DNA from: Defluviimonas sp. SAOS-178_SWC
Lineage (GTDB): Bacteria > Pseudomonadota > Alphaproteobacteria > Rhodobacterales > Rhodobacteraceae
Direction of reading: 5' to 3'
Assembly (NCBI RefSeq): GCF_039830135.1
Contig: NZ_CP156081.1
Coordinates: forward strand, 3,024,001 to 3,088,000
Length of the DNA stretch: 64,000 nt
In this document: positions 1-8,713 of the stretch, in pieces
Layout: each line of letters opens with the position of its first letter
Position numbering within the stretch: the first letter of the stretch is position 1
Made by a program: the position numbers and the translations under genes
Notes under the pieces: model-generated
The model's input: only the letters and a program-made list of their open reading frames with translations
Databases searched by the model: none
Told to the model about the DNA's origin: nothing

Positions 1-86
1 ACGATCGCGGCGCCGGCCAGAACCGTGTGATTCACGACCGCCCGAGTCGCCGTGGTTTCGCTTGCGGTATCGGGACAGGTCGCCAT
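1..86 (-). CDS. 5' end of a truncated gene, unknown product
   Basis: The reverse strand opens an ATG at 84-86 preceded by a purine-rich GGGAG about 5 bases upstream, and the frame stays open to the window edge, giving 28 codons (MATCPDTASETTATRAVV...). The short polar N-terminus followed by small hydrophobic residues could lead into a membrane or exported protein, but this is too little to assign a family. It is divergent from the acyl-CoA synthetase and shares the roughly 100-base intergenic region with it. Confidence 0.5.
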   Translation of the reverse strand, partial: MATCPDTASETTATRAVVNHTVLAGAAI

Positions 87-183
87 GTCGTCTCCCTAAG
101 TCGGTTTCCCGGTTCCCTTCAAGCCCGGCACCGGGCAATAATCGCGCCCGTTAGCGACATGGCACACTGCCGGGGAGGACGGA

Positions 184-1809
184 ATGGGCTGGATGGCGGA
201 TGAGACGGGGCTGGAGCGCAATGCGGCGAATTTCGTGCCGCTGACGCCCTTGTCGCACCTCGCCCGGGCGGCGGATATCTTTGCCGGTCACACGGCGCTG
301 GTCTATGGAAAGACCCGCAGGACCTATACCGAATATCGCGACCGCGTCAGCCGGCTGTCGTCGGCCCTGGCCTTGCGCGGGATCAAGCCCGGCGACGTGG
401 TCGCGACCCTTCTGCCGAATATCCCCGCCCAGGCCGAGGCGCATTTCGGCGTGCCGGCGGCGGGCGCGGTCCTCAACACGATCAACACCCGGCTCGACAC
501 CGACACGGTCGCCTACATCTTCGGGCATGGCGGGGCAAAGATCGCCCTCGTCGATACGAGCCTTCTGCCCCTCGCCGAAGCCGCGATTGCCGCGATGGAG
601 GGGCCGGCGCCGGAGATCATCGAGGTGGCCGATGCCGAGGCTGGATTCACCCCCTCAGGCCGATACACGGAATATGAAACGCTCTTGGCGGACGGGGATC
701 CCAAGGCGCGCTGGAAGATGCCCGAGGACGAATGGGAAAGCCTCGCGCTCAACTACACGTCCGGCACGACCGGACGGCCGAAAGGCGTCGTCTATCACCA
801 TCGCGGCGCATATCTCATGACGATGGGGACGGTGGTCAGCTGGCGGCTGGTGCTGCACCCCGTGTATCTCACCATCGTGCCGCTCTTTCACTGCAACGGC
901 TGGTGCCATGCCTGGCTCATGCCGCTCATTGGTGGCACGGTGGTCTGCTGCCGCGACATCACCGCGAAGAACATCTATGACGCGATCGCCGACGAGGGGG
1001 TGACCCATTTCGGCGGCGCGCCCATCGTCCTGAACGCGATCATCAACGCCAAGCCCGCCGAGCGGCGCGCTTTCGACCACATCGTCGATGTGTTCACCGC
1101 CGGCGCCCCGCCGCCCGCCGCTACCCTCGCGGCGATCGAACCGCTGGGGTTCCATGTCACCCAGGTCTACGGGCTGACGGAGACATACGGCCATGTCACC
1201 GAATGCCTCTGGCGCTCCGAATGGGACGCGCGGCCGGAAGAGGAACGCGCGGCAATCAAGGCGCGCACCGGCGTTCCGATGCCGATGATGGAAGATATCA
1301 CCGTGCACGACGATCAGGGGCGTCCGGTGCCGCGCGACGGCGTCACGGTCGGCGAAATCGCTATCCGTGGCAATTCGGTGATGAAGGGCTACTACCGCAA
1401 CCCCGAAGCCACGGCCGAGGCGTTCAGGGGCGGATTCTTCCATTCCGGCGACATCGCCTATCAGCATGACGACGGTTACATCAAGATCACCGACCGGGCG
1501 AAGGACATCATCATCTCGGGCGGCGAGAATGTCTCCTCGGTCGAGGTCGAGGGGGCGTTGATGCACCATCCGGCGGTCTCGCTCTGCGCCGTGGTCGCCA
1601 AGCCTGACGAGAAATGGGGCGAGGTGCCTTGCGCCTTTGTCGAACTGAAAGACGGCGCGGAGGCCGGTGAGGCCGAACTCATCGCCTTCGTCCGTGCCCG
1701 GCTCGCCGGGTTCAAGACGCCGAAGAAGGTGGTGTTCTGCGACCTGCCCAAGACCTCGACCGGCAAGATCCAGAAGTTCGAGCTGCGGGCGCTGGCAAAG
1801 ACGTTGTAA
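184..1809 (+). CDS. Acyl-CoA synthetase (AMP-forming)
   Basis: This 541-residue protein is a member of the ANL adenylating superfamily, which activates a carboxylic acid to acyl-AMP and then to acyl-CoA. The P-loop-like motif YTSGTTGRPKG lies at residues 191-201, the YGLTET motif near 330, the GEIAIRGNSVMKGYY/SGD hinge region near 400-430, and the catalytic C-terminal lysine in PKTSTGKIQ near 530. The start at 184 has a GGGGAGGA Shine-Dalgarno five bases upstream; a second in-frame ATG lies at 193. The length and sequence style match medium-chain or short-chain acyl-CoA ligases common in Rhodobacteraceae, including DmdB-like methylmercaptopropionate ligases. The substrate cannot be read from the sequence. 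It appears monocistronic, with a hairpin just downstream. Confidence 0.9.
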   Translation: MGWMADETGLERNAANFVPLTPLSHLARAADIFAGHTALVYGKTRRTYTEYRDRVSRLSSALALRGIKPGDVVATLLPNIPAQAEAHFGVPAAGAVLNTINTRLDTDTVAYIFGHGGAKIALVDTSLLPLAEAAIAAMEGPAPEIIEVADAEAGFTPSGRYTEYETLLADGDPKARWKMPEDEWESLALNYTSGTTGRPKGVVYHHRGAYLMTMGTVVSWRLVLHPVYLTIVPLFHCNGWCHAWLMPLIGGTVVCCRDITAKNIYDAIADEGVTHFGGAPIVLNAIINAKPAERRAFDHIVDVFTAGAPPPAATLAAIEPLGFHVTQVYGLTETYGHVTECLWRSEWDARPEEERAAIKARTGVPMPMMEDITVHDDQGRPVPRDGVTVGEIAIRGNSVMKGYYRNPEATAEAFRGGFFHSGDIAYQHDDGYIKITDRAKDIIISGGENVSSVEVEGALMHHPAVSLCAVVAKPDEKWGEVPCAFVELKDGAEAGEAELIAFVRARLAGFKTPKKVVFCDLPKTSTGKIQKFELRALAKTL

Positions 1810-1835
1810 GGATCGGGCACCGGACGGAGCCATCT

Positions 1836-1852
1836 CTCCCGGGGCCCGGGAG
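1836..1852 (+). terminator. GC-rich hairpin after acyl-CoA synthetase
   Basis: CTCCCGGG at 1836-1843 is the exact reverse complement of CCCGGGAG at 1845-1852, giving a strong hairpin 27 bases after the stop. No T-tract follows, so intrinsic termination is only a possibility. Confidence 0.35.
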
Positions 1853-2000
1853 GCCGATCCCGGTCGCGCCCGCCCAAATGGCGGTTTGACACGACCCTAC
1901 GCACGGTCCCGGCGAGGGGCGCGCCATACCCCGATTGTCCGCCCCTCCCCGATCCGCTATCCTCATTCCAACGAGAGGCAGCGAGCAGGCCCGCCCGCCG

Positions 2001-3020
2001 ATGACGGCGCTTCAGGAATATCAGCGGCTGGAATGCACCGGCCTGTGGCGCGACCGTCCCGACGGTCAGCGCCGCGAGGTGATCGTCTCCTTCGGCGAAG
2101 CGACGCTGGTGATTTCCGAGATGCGGTCGGAGCGTGCGCTGACCCATTGGTCGCTTCCCGCCGTCGTCCGCCTCAATCCCGGCGAGCTTCCGGCGCGGTT
2201 CTCGCCTGATCCCGACGGCGACGAGGAACTGGAACTCGACGACGAGGCGATGATCGCCGCGGTATCCAAGGTCCACACGCTGATCGAGGCCCGGCGGCCG
2301 CATCCGGGACGCCTTCGCACCGCGCTTCTCGGTTCTGCTCTGGCGGGCGTGTGCGCGGCTCTCCTCTTCTGGGTGCCGAACGCGCTCGTCACCCACACCG
2401 CCGCGGCACTCCCCTTCGCCAAGCGGCAGGCGATTGGCCGCGCGGCCCTTGCCGACCTTACGCGCCTGACGGGCCAACCCTGCGCCGCCTCCGAAGGGCA
2501 GGACGCGCTTGGCCGCTTGCATGACCGCCTTCTCGGACCGGCGGGCGAGATTTTTGTGCTGCCGGAGGGCCTGAAACGGTCCGCCGTCCTTCCCGGTGGC
2601 ATCGTGCTTCTGTCCCGCGCGCTCGTGGAGGATCAGGACACGCCCGAGGTCGCGGCCGGCGAGGTTCTGGCCGCCGACCTTCGCCGCGTCGCCCAGGACC
2701 CGATGGTCGCCATTCTCCGCCATGCGGGTATCCGGGCGACCTTTCGGCTCCTGACGACGGGCGATCTTCCGAACGGATCCGTCGACGGCTACGGCGAAGA
2801 GTTGCTCTCGGCCAATGTCGAACCGGCCACTGAAAAGGCCCTGCTGGACCGCTTTCGCGCGGCGGGCGTCGCGTCCGGCCCCTATGCCTATTTTCTCGAC
2901 CCGACTGGCGAAAGCGTGCTTGCCCTTATCGAGGCGGACCCGTTCCGGGCTGTCTCGTCAAATCGACCTGTCATGAGCGACGCCGACTGGGTGTCGCTTC
3001 AGGGAATCTGCCGAGGCTAG
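2001..3020 (+). CDS. Membrane-anchored protein with degenerate M48 peptidase-like domain
   Basis: This 339-residue protein has a cytoplasmic N-terminal half of about 110 residues, one transmembrane segment near residues 88-110 (LLGSALAGVCAALLFWVPNAL), and a C-terminal domain. That domain carries the strand LPEGLKRSAVLPGGIVLLSRALVED followed by EVAAGEVLAAD. The arrangement mirrors the M48 (HtpX/Ste24/LoiP) signature, where a PGG-I-x-V strand leads into an HExxH helix, but here the helix reads AADLRR and the zinc ligands are missing. I infer a non-catalytic relative. A longer TTG start at 1935 is in frame, but its N-terminus looks non-coding, so ATG 2001 was chosen. The weak GAGAGG upstream leaves the start uncertain. 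Confidence 0.75.
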   Translation: MTALQEYQRLECTGLWRDRPDGQRREVIVSFGEATLVISEMRSERALTHWSLPAVVRLNPGELPARFSPDPDGDEELELDDEAMIAAVSKVHTLIEARRPHPGRLRTALLGSALAGVCAALLFWVPNALVTHTAAALPFAKRQAIGRAALADLTRLTGQPCAASEGQDALGRLHDRLLGPAGEIFVLPEGLKRSAVLPGGIVLLSRALVEDQDTPEVAAGEVLAADLRRVAQDPMVAILRHAGIRATFRLLTTGDLPNGSVDGYGEELLSANVEPATEKALLDRFRAAGVASGPYAYFLDPTGESVLALIEADPFRAVSSNRPVMSDADWVSLQGICRG

Positions 3021-3075
3021 GCCCCCGCGTTTCAAGCATCCGGTTCGTCAGGTCTCGCCGAAGCAGGGACGGGGT

Positions 3076-4077
3076 TCAACCCCGCGCGAAGGCGTCGCGA
3101 TAGCCGTTCCGCCGCGCAACGGCGAGCGCCGACTGGAGGTCCGCTGCCGTCGCGAAGGGGCCGGCGAGGACGGCCTTGATCGGCTTGCCGCCCTTGCGCG
3201 ACATGGAGCTTGCCACGGGCAGGCCAAGCGCCTTGAGCCGGGCGATCGCGCGCGCTGCGTTGGCCGGATCGGCGTAGACGCCGACCTGAACGTATCCGCC
3301 CGCACCGGCCGGAACCGGCCGTTTCGTCGACATCGCCGGTGCCGCGACCGAATTGGCAATCGGGCCATTGCTCCAGATCACGCGGTGGTTCCCCTGATCG
3401 GCCCGCAGCGCCCGCCGGACCTCCGCCGGGTCGGGCGACCCCTCGGCCACCAGGAGACCCGGCATTCCGAGACCGTTGAGATAGGCGACAGGGGCCTCCG
3501 TGCCAGCGCCGCCGCAGCGTGTCACGCGGCGGCCGTCGCTGAGCAGGTAGCGCTGCGCTTGGTCGATGTTTGACAGACAGTAGGTCGCGGCCTTGCCGAC
3601 CGGGCGGACATGCACGAGACGAACCGACGGCCCCGCCCCGCGCGTCGGTGCGGGCGCCACCTGCGCCTTGGCTGCGGGCACGACCGCCGCAGGTGTGGGG
3701 GCCGGGATCAGTGCCGGTGCGGCCGCTACCGCCTCGGGTGTGGGCGCGTCAGGTGCAGGCGCCGGAGCGGGTGTCGTGCTTTCCGGGGCCGGGTTCTTCA
3801 ACGCTTCGACGCCGTCGAGCAGACCGGGCGGGAAGGTCGGCTCGTAACCGCAGACAAGCTTGCGGTCGCGGCTGACGCGCGGCACCCAGGTCGTCTGGCT
3901 GCCGACGCCGGCACGGATGAAGACGCAACCGGCGCTGTCCACATACTGATTGCCCGTAAATGCGGCAGGCGGAAGCTCCTTCGGTCCGTTCACCTGCGAC
4001 AGCGGCTGCGCCCCGACCGGAATCCCCGACATCACGGCCGCCAGACACGCGGCCGAAACCACCTTCAATACCTGCAT
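3076..4077 (-). CDS. Secreted SPOR-domain protein
   Basis: The 333-residue product starts with a Sec signal peptide (residues 1-23, cleavage after VGAQ or nearby). A cysteine-containing N-terminal domain (about 24-90) is followed by a long Pro/Ala-rich linker (about 95-150), and the protein ends in a SPOR domain (about 258-333, YVQVGVYADPANAARAIARL). SPOR domains bind denuded peptidoglycan glycans at division sites, so a periplasmic or outer-membrane cell-wall role is likely. Cysteines near 51, 76, 177 and 199 could form disulfides. The gene follows upp on the same strand after a 67-base gap and may or may not be co-transcribed with it. Confidence 0.85.
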   Translation of the reverse strand: MQVLKVVSAACLAAVMSGIPVGAQPLSQVNGPKELPPAAFTGNQYVDSAGCVFIRAGVGSQTTWVPRVSRDRKLVCGYEPTFPPGLLDGVEALKNPAPESTTPAPAPAPDAPTPEAVAAAPALIPAPTPAAVVPAAKAQVAPAPTRGAGPSVRLVHVRPVGKAATYCLSNIDQAQRYLLSDGRRVTRCGGAGTEAPVAYLNGLGMPGLLVAEGSPDPAEVRRALRADQGNHRVIWSNGPIANSVAAPAMSTKRPVPAGAGGYVQVGVYADPANAARAIARLKALGLPVASSMSRKGGKPIKAVLAGPFATAADLQSALAVARRNGYRDAFARG

Positions 4078-4144
4078 TGTCCGCCTCGGTTATAATTTCC
4101 GGGCAGAATGCCAAAGGCCGAGTCGTGAGTAAAGGGAAAATGGC

Positions 4145-4777
4145 CTATTTAGTGCCGAACATCCGGTCGCCCGCATCCCCTAGGCCGGGCACAATATATC
4201 CATGCTCATTCAGCTTCTCGTCCACAGCGGCTGTGACGATCGGCACGTCGGGATGGGCTTCCTTCATCCGCGCAACACCCTCGGGCGCGGCGAGAAGGCA
4301 CATGAAGCGAATGTTCCTAGCCCCTGATTTCTTTAATAATTCTACCGCCGCAGCCGACGAATTCCCGGTGGCGAGCATCGGGTCGAGCGCGATGACCAGC
4401 CGGTTTTCAAGCTCGGACGGGACCTTGTAGTAATACTGAACCGGCTGAAGCGTCTTTTCGTCCCGGTACAGCCCCACAAACCCCACACGGGCGGCGGGGA
4501 TCAGCTCAAGCACCCCGTCCAGAAGCCCATTCCCAGCCCGTAGGATCGAAATCAACGCCAGTTTCTTGCCGTCGATCACCGGCGCGTCCATCGGACAAAG
4601 CGGCGTCTCGATATGTTTGGTCGTCATCTCCATTTCGCGCGTGATCTCATAGGCCAGAAGCTGGCTGATCTCACGCAGGAGGCGGCGGAAGGAATTGGTC
4701 GACGTGTCCTTTTCGCGCATCAGCGTCAGCTTGTGCTGGACCAAGGGGTGACGGACGACGGTCAGATGCTCAAGCAT
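4145..4777 (-). CDS. upp: Uracil phosphoribosyltransferase
   Basis: This 210-residue enzyme converts uracil and PRPP to UMP. It shows the family N-terminus [17 protein letters not shown], the PRPP-binding loop DPMLATGNS near residue 133, and the uracil-binding C-terminus [18 protein letters not shown]. The length is exactly that of bacterial Upp. It is the last gene of the nucleoside salvage operon, and its start overlaps the end of add by eight bases, which suggests translational coupling. Confidence 0.97.
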   Translation of the reverse strand: MLEHLTVVRHPLVQHKLTLMREKDTSTNSFRRLLREISQLLAYEITREMEMTTKHIETPLCPMDAPVIDGKKLALISILRAGNGLLDGVLELIPAARVGFVGLYRDEKTLQPVQYYYKVPSELENRLVIALDPMLATGNSSAAAVELLKKSGARNIRFMCLLAAPEGVARMKEAHPDVPIVTAAVDEKLNEHGYIVPGLGDAGDRMFGTK

Positions 4778-5753
4778 CGGCTTTCTCCAGTTTCTTCAGT
4801 ATCTTGTCGCGCGTTCCTTCATCACAGAACGCGGCCTTGGCAGAGGTTCGGGCGATCTCGTCGAAGACGCCGTCATCCCATTCGAAGGCATCGGCGAGCA
4901 TTTGGTATTCGCGGGCCATCGTGGTGTGAAAGAAGGGCGGATCGTCGGTCGAAACCGTCACCTTCACGCCCCGTTCGCGCAAGGCGTGGATCGGGTGGGC
5001 GCGGAAATCCGCGTAAAGCCCAAGCGCGACGTTGGACCCGGGGCAGACCTCGAGAATGATCCCCTTTTCGGCGATCTCGTCGACCAGGGCGAGGTCCTCG
5101 ATCGCGCGCACGCCATGCCCGATCCGTTCGACCCCGAGGTCACGGATGGCATCGCGGACGCTCTCCGGCCCGCCCCATTCCCCGGCATGACAGGTCAGGC
5201 GCAGACCGGCTTCACGCGCCGCATCAAAGGACCATGCGAAATCCTTGTTTTTTAATGTTTTTTCATCGCCGGCGAGGCCGAACCCCACGATCCAGTCGCC
5301 CGCCGTCTCGGCGGCGCAAAGCGCCACCTCCTTCGCCTTTTCCGGTCCGAAATGCCGGATCGGCGTGACGATCCCGCGCAGGGTAATCCCGTCGCGGCGC
5401 TCCGCCAGTTCGGCCGCCTCGCGGATCGCGTGCAGGTATTCCCGCCAGGCACCAAGATCGCGGCCGCCACAGAAATCGGGACTGATGAAGGTTTCCGAAT
5501 AGATAACGCCGGACGCGGCGCTTTCCTCGAGCACGGCGAGAGTCAGGCGGCGATAGTCCTCCGGCGTGCTAAGCGTCTCGGTGGCGGCCTCGTACACCTT
5601 CAGGAAATCCCAGAAGTCACCGTAGGCGTAATCGCCCCGCTCATCGAAGATCCCCGAAATGTCCATCTTCTTTTCGGCGGCCAGCCCCCGGATGAACGCG
5701 GGCGGAGCCGCACCTTCGAGGTGGAGGTGAAGCTCGACCTTGGGAAGGATCAC
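4770..5753 (-). CDS. add: Adenosine deaminase
   Basis: The 327-residue amidohydrolase deaminates adenosine or deoxyadenosine to inosine or deoxyinosine. The metal and catalytic motifs are all present: HLHLEG near residue 8, HAGE near 190, GHG near 213, and STDDPPFF near 272. Adenine deaminase belongs to the same subfamily and cannot be excluded, but the position between deoB and upp in a nucleoside operon favours adenosine. The gene starts within the last four bases of deoB (ATGA-type overlap). Confidence 0.93.
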   Translation of the reverse strand: MILPKVELHLHLEGAAPPAFIRGLAAEKKMDISGIFDERGDYAYGDFWDFLKVYEAATETLSTPEDYRRLTLAVLEESAASGVIYSETFISPDFCGGRDLGAWREYLHAIREAAELAERRDGITLRGIVTPIRHFGPEKAKEVALCAAETAGDWIVGFGLAGDEKTLKNKDFAWSFDAAREAGLRLTCHAGEWGGPESVRDAIRDLGVERIGHGVRAIEDLALVDEIAEKGIILEVCPGSNVALGLYADFRAHPIHALRERGVKVTVSTDDPPFFHTTMAREYQMLADAFEWDDGVFDEIARTSAKAAFCDEGTRDKILKKLEKADA

Positions 5754-6961
5754 AGGAAGGATCTCCCCGTGCCGCGCGGTGCGACGCCGAGATGGGTCGC
5801 GACGGAGGCGCCGACATCGACGAACGCCACCTGCCCCGCCGCGCGCGCTCCGGCCCCCCAGCCGACGACCGGCACACGTTCGCGCGTATGGTCCGTACCC
5901 GGCCAGGTCGGATCATTGCCATGATCGGCCGTGAAAAGCGCGAGGTCGCCGGGCCGGAGCGCCGCGAGAAACTCACCCACCCGGCCATCAAACCATTCCA
6001 GCGCCCGCGCATAACCCGAGACGTCGCGACGATGGCCGAAGAGCGTATCGAACTCGACGAAGTTCGCGAAGGTCAGCGACCCCGGCTCGGCATGCTCCGC
6101 CGCGGCCATCAGGTGGTCGAAGAGAACCGCATCGGTCCCTTTCTTCACGTCGTCGATCCCGCGCATCGAGAAGATATCGCCGATTTTGCCGATCGCGTGA
6201 ACCTTGCGCCCGGCCTCGTGCAGCCAGTCGAGCAATGTCGGCGCGGGGGGGGCGATGGCGTAGTCGTGGCGGTTCGCGGTTCGCCTGAAATTCCCGCAAT
6301 CGCCGACGAACGGGCGCGCGATGACCCGGCCGACCCGCATCGCATGGAGCCTCGGCGCGATGTCCTGGCAAAGCTTCAGGAGCCGGTCGAGCCCGAACGT
6401 CTCCTCATGCGCCGCGATCTGGAATACGCTATCGACGGACGTGTAGCAAATCGGCCAGCCGGTCCGCATGTGCTCGACGCAATGTTCCTCGATGATCGGC
6501 ACGCCCGACGCGTGGCAGTTGCCGAGCGTCCCGCCCGTGCCGGCGAGGCGCGCCACCTCGTCCATCAGGTCCTGCGGAAAAGCCCGCTGCGTGTCCGGAA
6601 AATAGTGCCAGTCCCAGGGCACGGGCACGCCGGAAAGTTCCCAGTGGCCCGAAGGCGTGTCCTTGCCTTTCGAGATCTCCGTCGCGGCGCCCCAAAGCCC
6701 CTGCGGCACCGCGTCGAACCCCGGCACAGCCGCTCCGGAGGCGAGCCGCACCGCCGCGCCGAGGCCAAGCGCGTCGAGATTGGGCATCGTCAGCGGCCCC
6801 GAACGTCCGTCCTCCGCCTCACCGGCCGCGCAGGCTTCGGCGATATGGCCGAGCGTGTTGGCCCCGGTATCGGGAAGATTGCCATTGAAGAACGCCCCGG
6901 CATCGGGGGCGCCGCCGGCGCCGGCGCTGTCCATGACGACGAGGAACGCGCGTGCCATCAC
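5750..6961 (-). CDS. deoB: Phosphopentomutase
   Basis: The 403-residue alkaline-phosphatase-superfamily enzyme interconverts (deoxy)ribose 1-phosphate and 5-phosphate. The N-terminal metal/nucleophile region reads VVMDSAGAGGAPDA. The central cap and the C-terminal FTADHGNDPTWPGTDHTRE metal-binding segment are typical of DeoB. It overlaps deoA by four bases upstream and add by four bases downstream, placing it in the middle of a tightly coupled operon. Confidence 0.97.
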   Translation of the reverse strand: MMARAFLVVMDSAGAGGAPDAGAFFNGNLPDTGANTLGHIAEACAAGEAEDGRSGPLTMPNLDALGLGAAVRLASGAAVPGFDAVPQGLWGAATEISKGKDTPSGHWELSGVPVPWDWHYFPDTQRAFPQDLMDEVARLAGTGGTLGNCHASGVPIIEEHCVEHMRTGWPICYTSVDSVFQIAAHEETFGLDRLLKLCQDIAPRLHAMRVGRVIARPFVGDCGNFRRTANRHDYAIAPPAPTLLDWLHEAGRKVHAIGKIGDIFSMRGIDDVKKGTDAVLFDHLMAAAEHAEPGSLTFANFVEFDTLFGHRRDVSGYARALEWFDGRVGEFLAALRPGDLALFTADHGNDPTWPGTDHTRERVPVVGWGAGARAAGQVAFVDVGASVATHLGVAPRGTGRSFL

Positions 6962-8265
6962 CCGATCCTCTTGTGAATCAGCGGCGGTTCTTCCGGCTCC
7001 TCCTCGCCGATGTGAATGGCGGCGGCGACGGCGGCGATGGCGCGCTCCGCCTCCGCCTCGGATGACGCATGGATCCGGGCGATGGTCTCTCCGCGCTCGA
7101 CCGGCTCGCCGAGTGGCATCAATTCCGACAACCCGACCGAGGGATTGATCTTGTCGCCGCCCTTCAGGCGCCCTCCGCCCAGGTGCACGACAGCATGGCC
7201 AAGCGCCTCTCCGTCGATGGTGGCGATGTAGCCCGAGGTATCGGCCAGAACGTCGCGGACGACACGTGCGGCCGGCAGGCGGTCAGGATAGCGTTCCACG
7301 AAGTCGCCCGGCCCGCCAAGCGCGGCGACCATGCGCCCGAAGGTTTCAGCCGCGCGGCCCGACTCCAGCGCTTCCTCGATCTGATCGGCCCCCTCGCCCG
7401 CATCTTCGGCGAGCCCGCCAAGCGCCAGCGCCTCTCCCCCCAAGGCCACGGTCACGTCCCAGAGCGCCTGGTTGACCGCGACGCCCGTCAGCGTCTCCAT
7501 CACTTCGAGGACTTCGAGCGCATTGCCCGCCGACGACGCGAGCGGCTGGTCCATGTCGGTGATCAGGGCGGCAGTCATACAGCCCGCGCCCCGGGCCGTC
7601 CCGACCAGAGAGGAGGCCAGCGCCTCGGCATCCGCCATCGTCTTCATGAACGCGCCGGAGCCGACCTTGACGTCGAGGATCAGGGCTTCGAGCCCGGCGG
7701 CGAGCTTTTTCGACAGGATCGAGGCGGTGATGAGGTCGATACTCTCCACCGTGCCTGTCACGTCGCGGATCGCGTAGAGCCGCCGGTCGGCGGGCGCGAT
7801 ATTCTCCGACGCCCCGACGATGGCGCAGCCCACATCCGCCACCAGCCGGCGCAGGTCCTCGACCGACACGTCGCAGCGATACCCCGGAATCGCTTCGAGC
7901 TTGTCGAGCGTGCCGCCGGTATGGCCAAGGCCCCGGCCCGAGATCATCGGCACATAGGCGCCGCAGGCGGCAAGCGCCGGGGCGAGCAGGAGGGAGGTGC
8001 AATCGCCGATGCCGCCGGTCGAATGCTTGTCAATCACCGGGCCCGGCAGTTCCCATTCCAGAACCCGGCCGCTGTCCCGCATCGCCCGGGTCAATGCGAC
8101 ACGGCCATCCTCGCCGAGGCCGTTCAGAAGCACAGCCATCGCGAAAGCCCCGGCCTGCGCGTCGGTCACGTCACCGGAAGCGAGCCCGTCCGCGAACCAT
8201 GTCGCGGCGTCGGGGGACAAGCCCTTGCGGTCACGGACCCCGGCGATGATCGTGCGGGCGTCCAT
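6958..8265 (-). CDS. deoA: Thymidine phosphorylase
   Basis: The 435-residue enzyme phosphorolyses thymidine or deoxyuridine to the free base and deoxyribose 1-phosphate. Family motifs visible are DKHSTGGIGDCTSLLLAPALAACG (phosphate/glycine loop), SGRGLGHTGGTLDKLEAIPG, and KKLAAGLEALILDVKVGSGAFMK. Its product feeds DeoB, the next gene. Only one base separates its ATG region from the cdd stop. Confidence 0.97.
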   Translation of the reverse strand: MDARTIIAGVRDRKGLSPDAATWFADGLASGDVTDAQAGAFAMAVLLNGLGEDGRVALTRAMRDSGRVLEWELPGPVIDKHSTGGIGDCTSLLLAPALAACGAYVPMISGRGLGHTGGTLDKLEAIPGYRCDVSVEDLRRLVADVGCAIVGASENIAPADRRLYAIRDVTGTVESIDLITASILSKKLAAGLEALILDVKVGSGAFMKTMADAEALASSLVGTARGAGCMTAALITDMDQPLASSAGNALEVLEVMETLTGVAVNQALWDVTVALGGEALALGGLAEDAGEGADQIEEALESGRAAETFGRMVAALGGPGDFVERYPDRLPAARVVRDVLADTSGYIATIDGEALGHAVVHLGGGRLKGGDKINPSVGLSELMPLGEPVERGETIARIHASSEAEAERAIAAVAAAIHIGEEEPEEPPLIHKRIG

Positions 8266-8266
8266 G

Positions 8267-8659
8267 TCAGGTTCGGTCCATATGGGCGACCTCGAAGCGA
8301 CCGGGCAGCAGGTCGCCGACCGTCGTCTCCATCGTCTTGCCTTCGGTCGTGGCGAGCGTCACCGGCACGTCGTGCCGGCCGAACTCGGCCAGTTTCTGAC
8401 GGCAGCCGCCACAGGGTGGCACCGGCGCGGGGCTGTCGGCGATCACCGCGACCTCGGTGATCTCGGTCTCTCCCGCCGCGACCATCGCGGCGATCGCGCC
8501 GGCCTCCGCGCAGGTGCCTTCGGGATAGGCGACATTCTCGACATTGCAGCCGGCATAGATCGCGCCCGACCGGCCGCGCACGGCGGCGCCAACCTTGAAA
8601 TGGGAGTAAGGGGCATAGGCGTTTTCGCGCACCTCGCGCGCAGCGTCGATGAGCGACAT
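8267..8659 (-). CDS. cdd: Cytidine deaminase
   Basis: The 130-residue zinc enzyme deaminates cytidine and deoxycytidine. The zinc and catalytic motif CAEAGA (residues about 49-54) and PCGGCRQ (about 82-88) fit the small homotetrameric Cdd class; AEAGA replaces the commoner AERxA without loss of the catalytic Glu. It is the first gene of the salvage operon cdd-deoA-deoB-add-upp. The preceding cupin gene ends 54 bases upstream on the same strand, so read-through is possible. No operon-specific repressor gene is present in the window. Confidence 0.95.
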   Translation of the reverse strand: MSLIDAAREVRENAYAPYSHFKVGAAVRGRSGAIYAGCNVENVAYPEGTCAEAGAIAAMVAAGETEITEVAVIADSPAPVPPCGGCRQKLAEFGRHDVPVTLATTEGKTMETTVGDLLPGRFEVAHMDRT

Positions 8660-8713
8660 CTCACTCTCCTTGTCTGGCCCAGAGACTGCGTCCGCGGACG
8701 CGAGGATGCAAGC

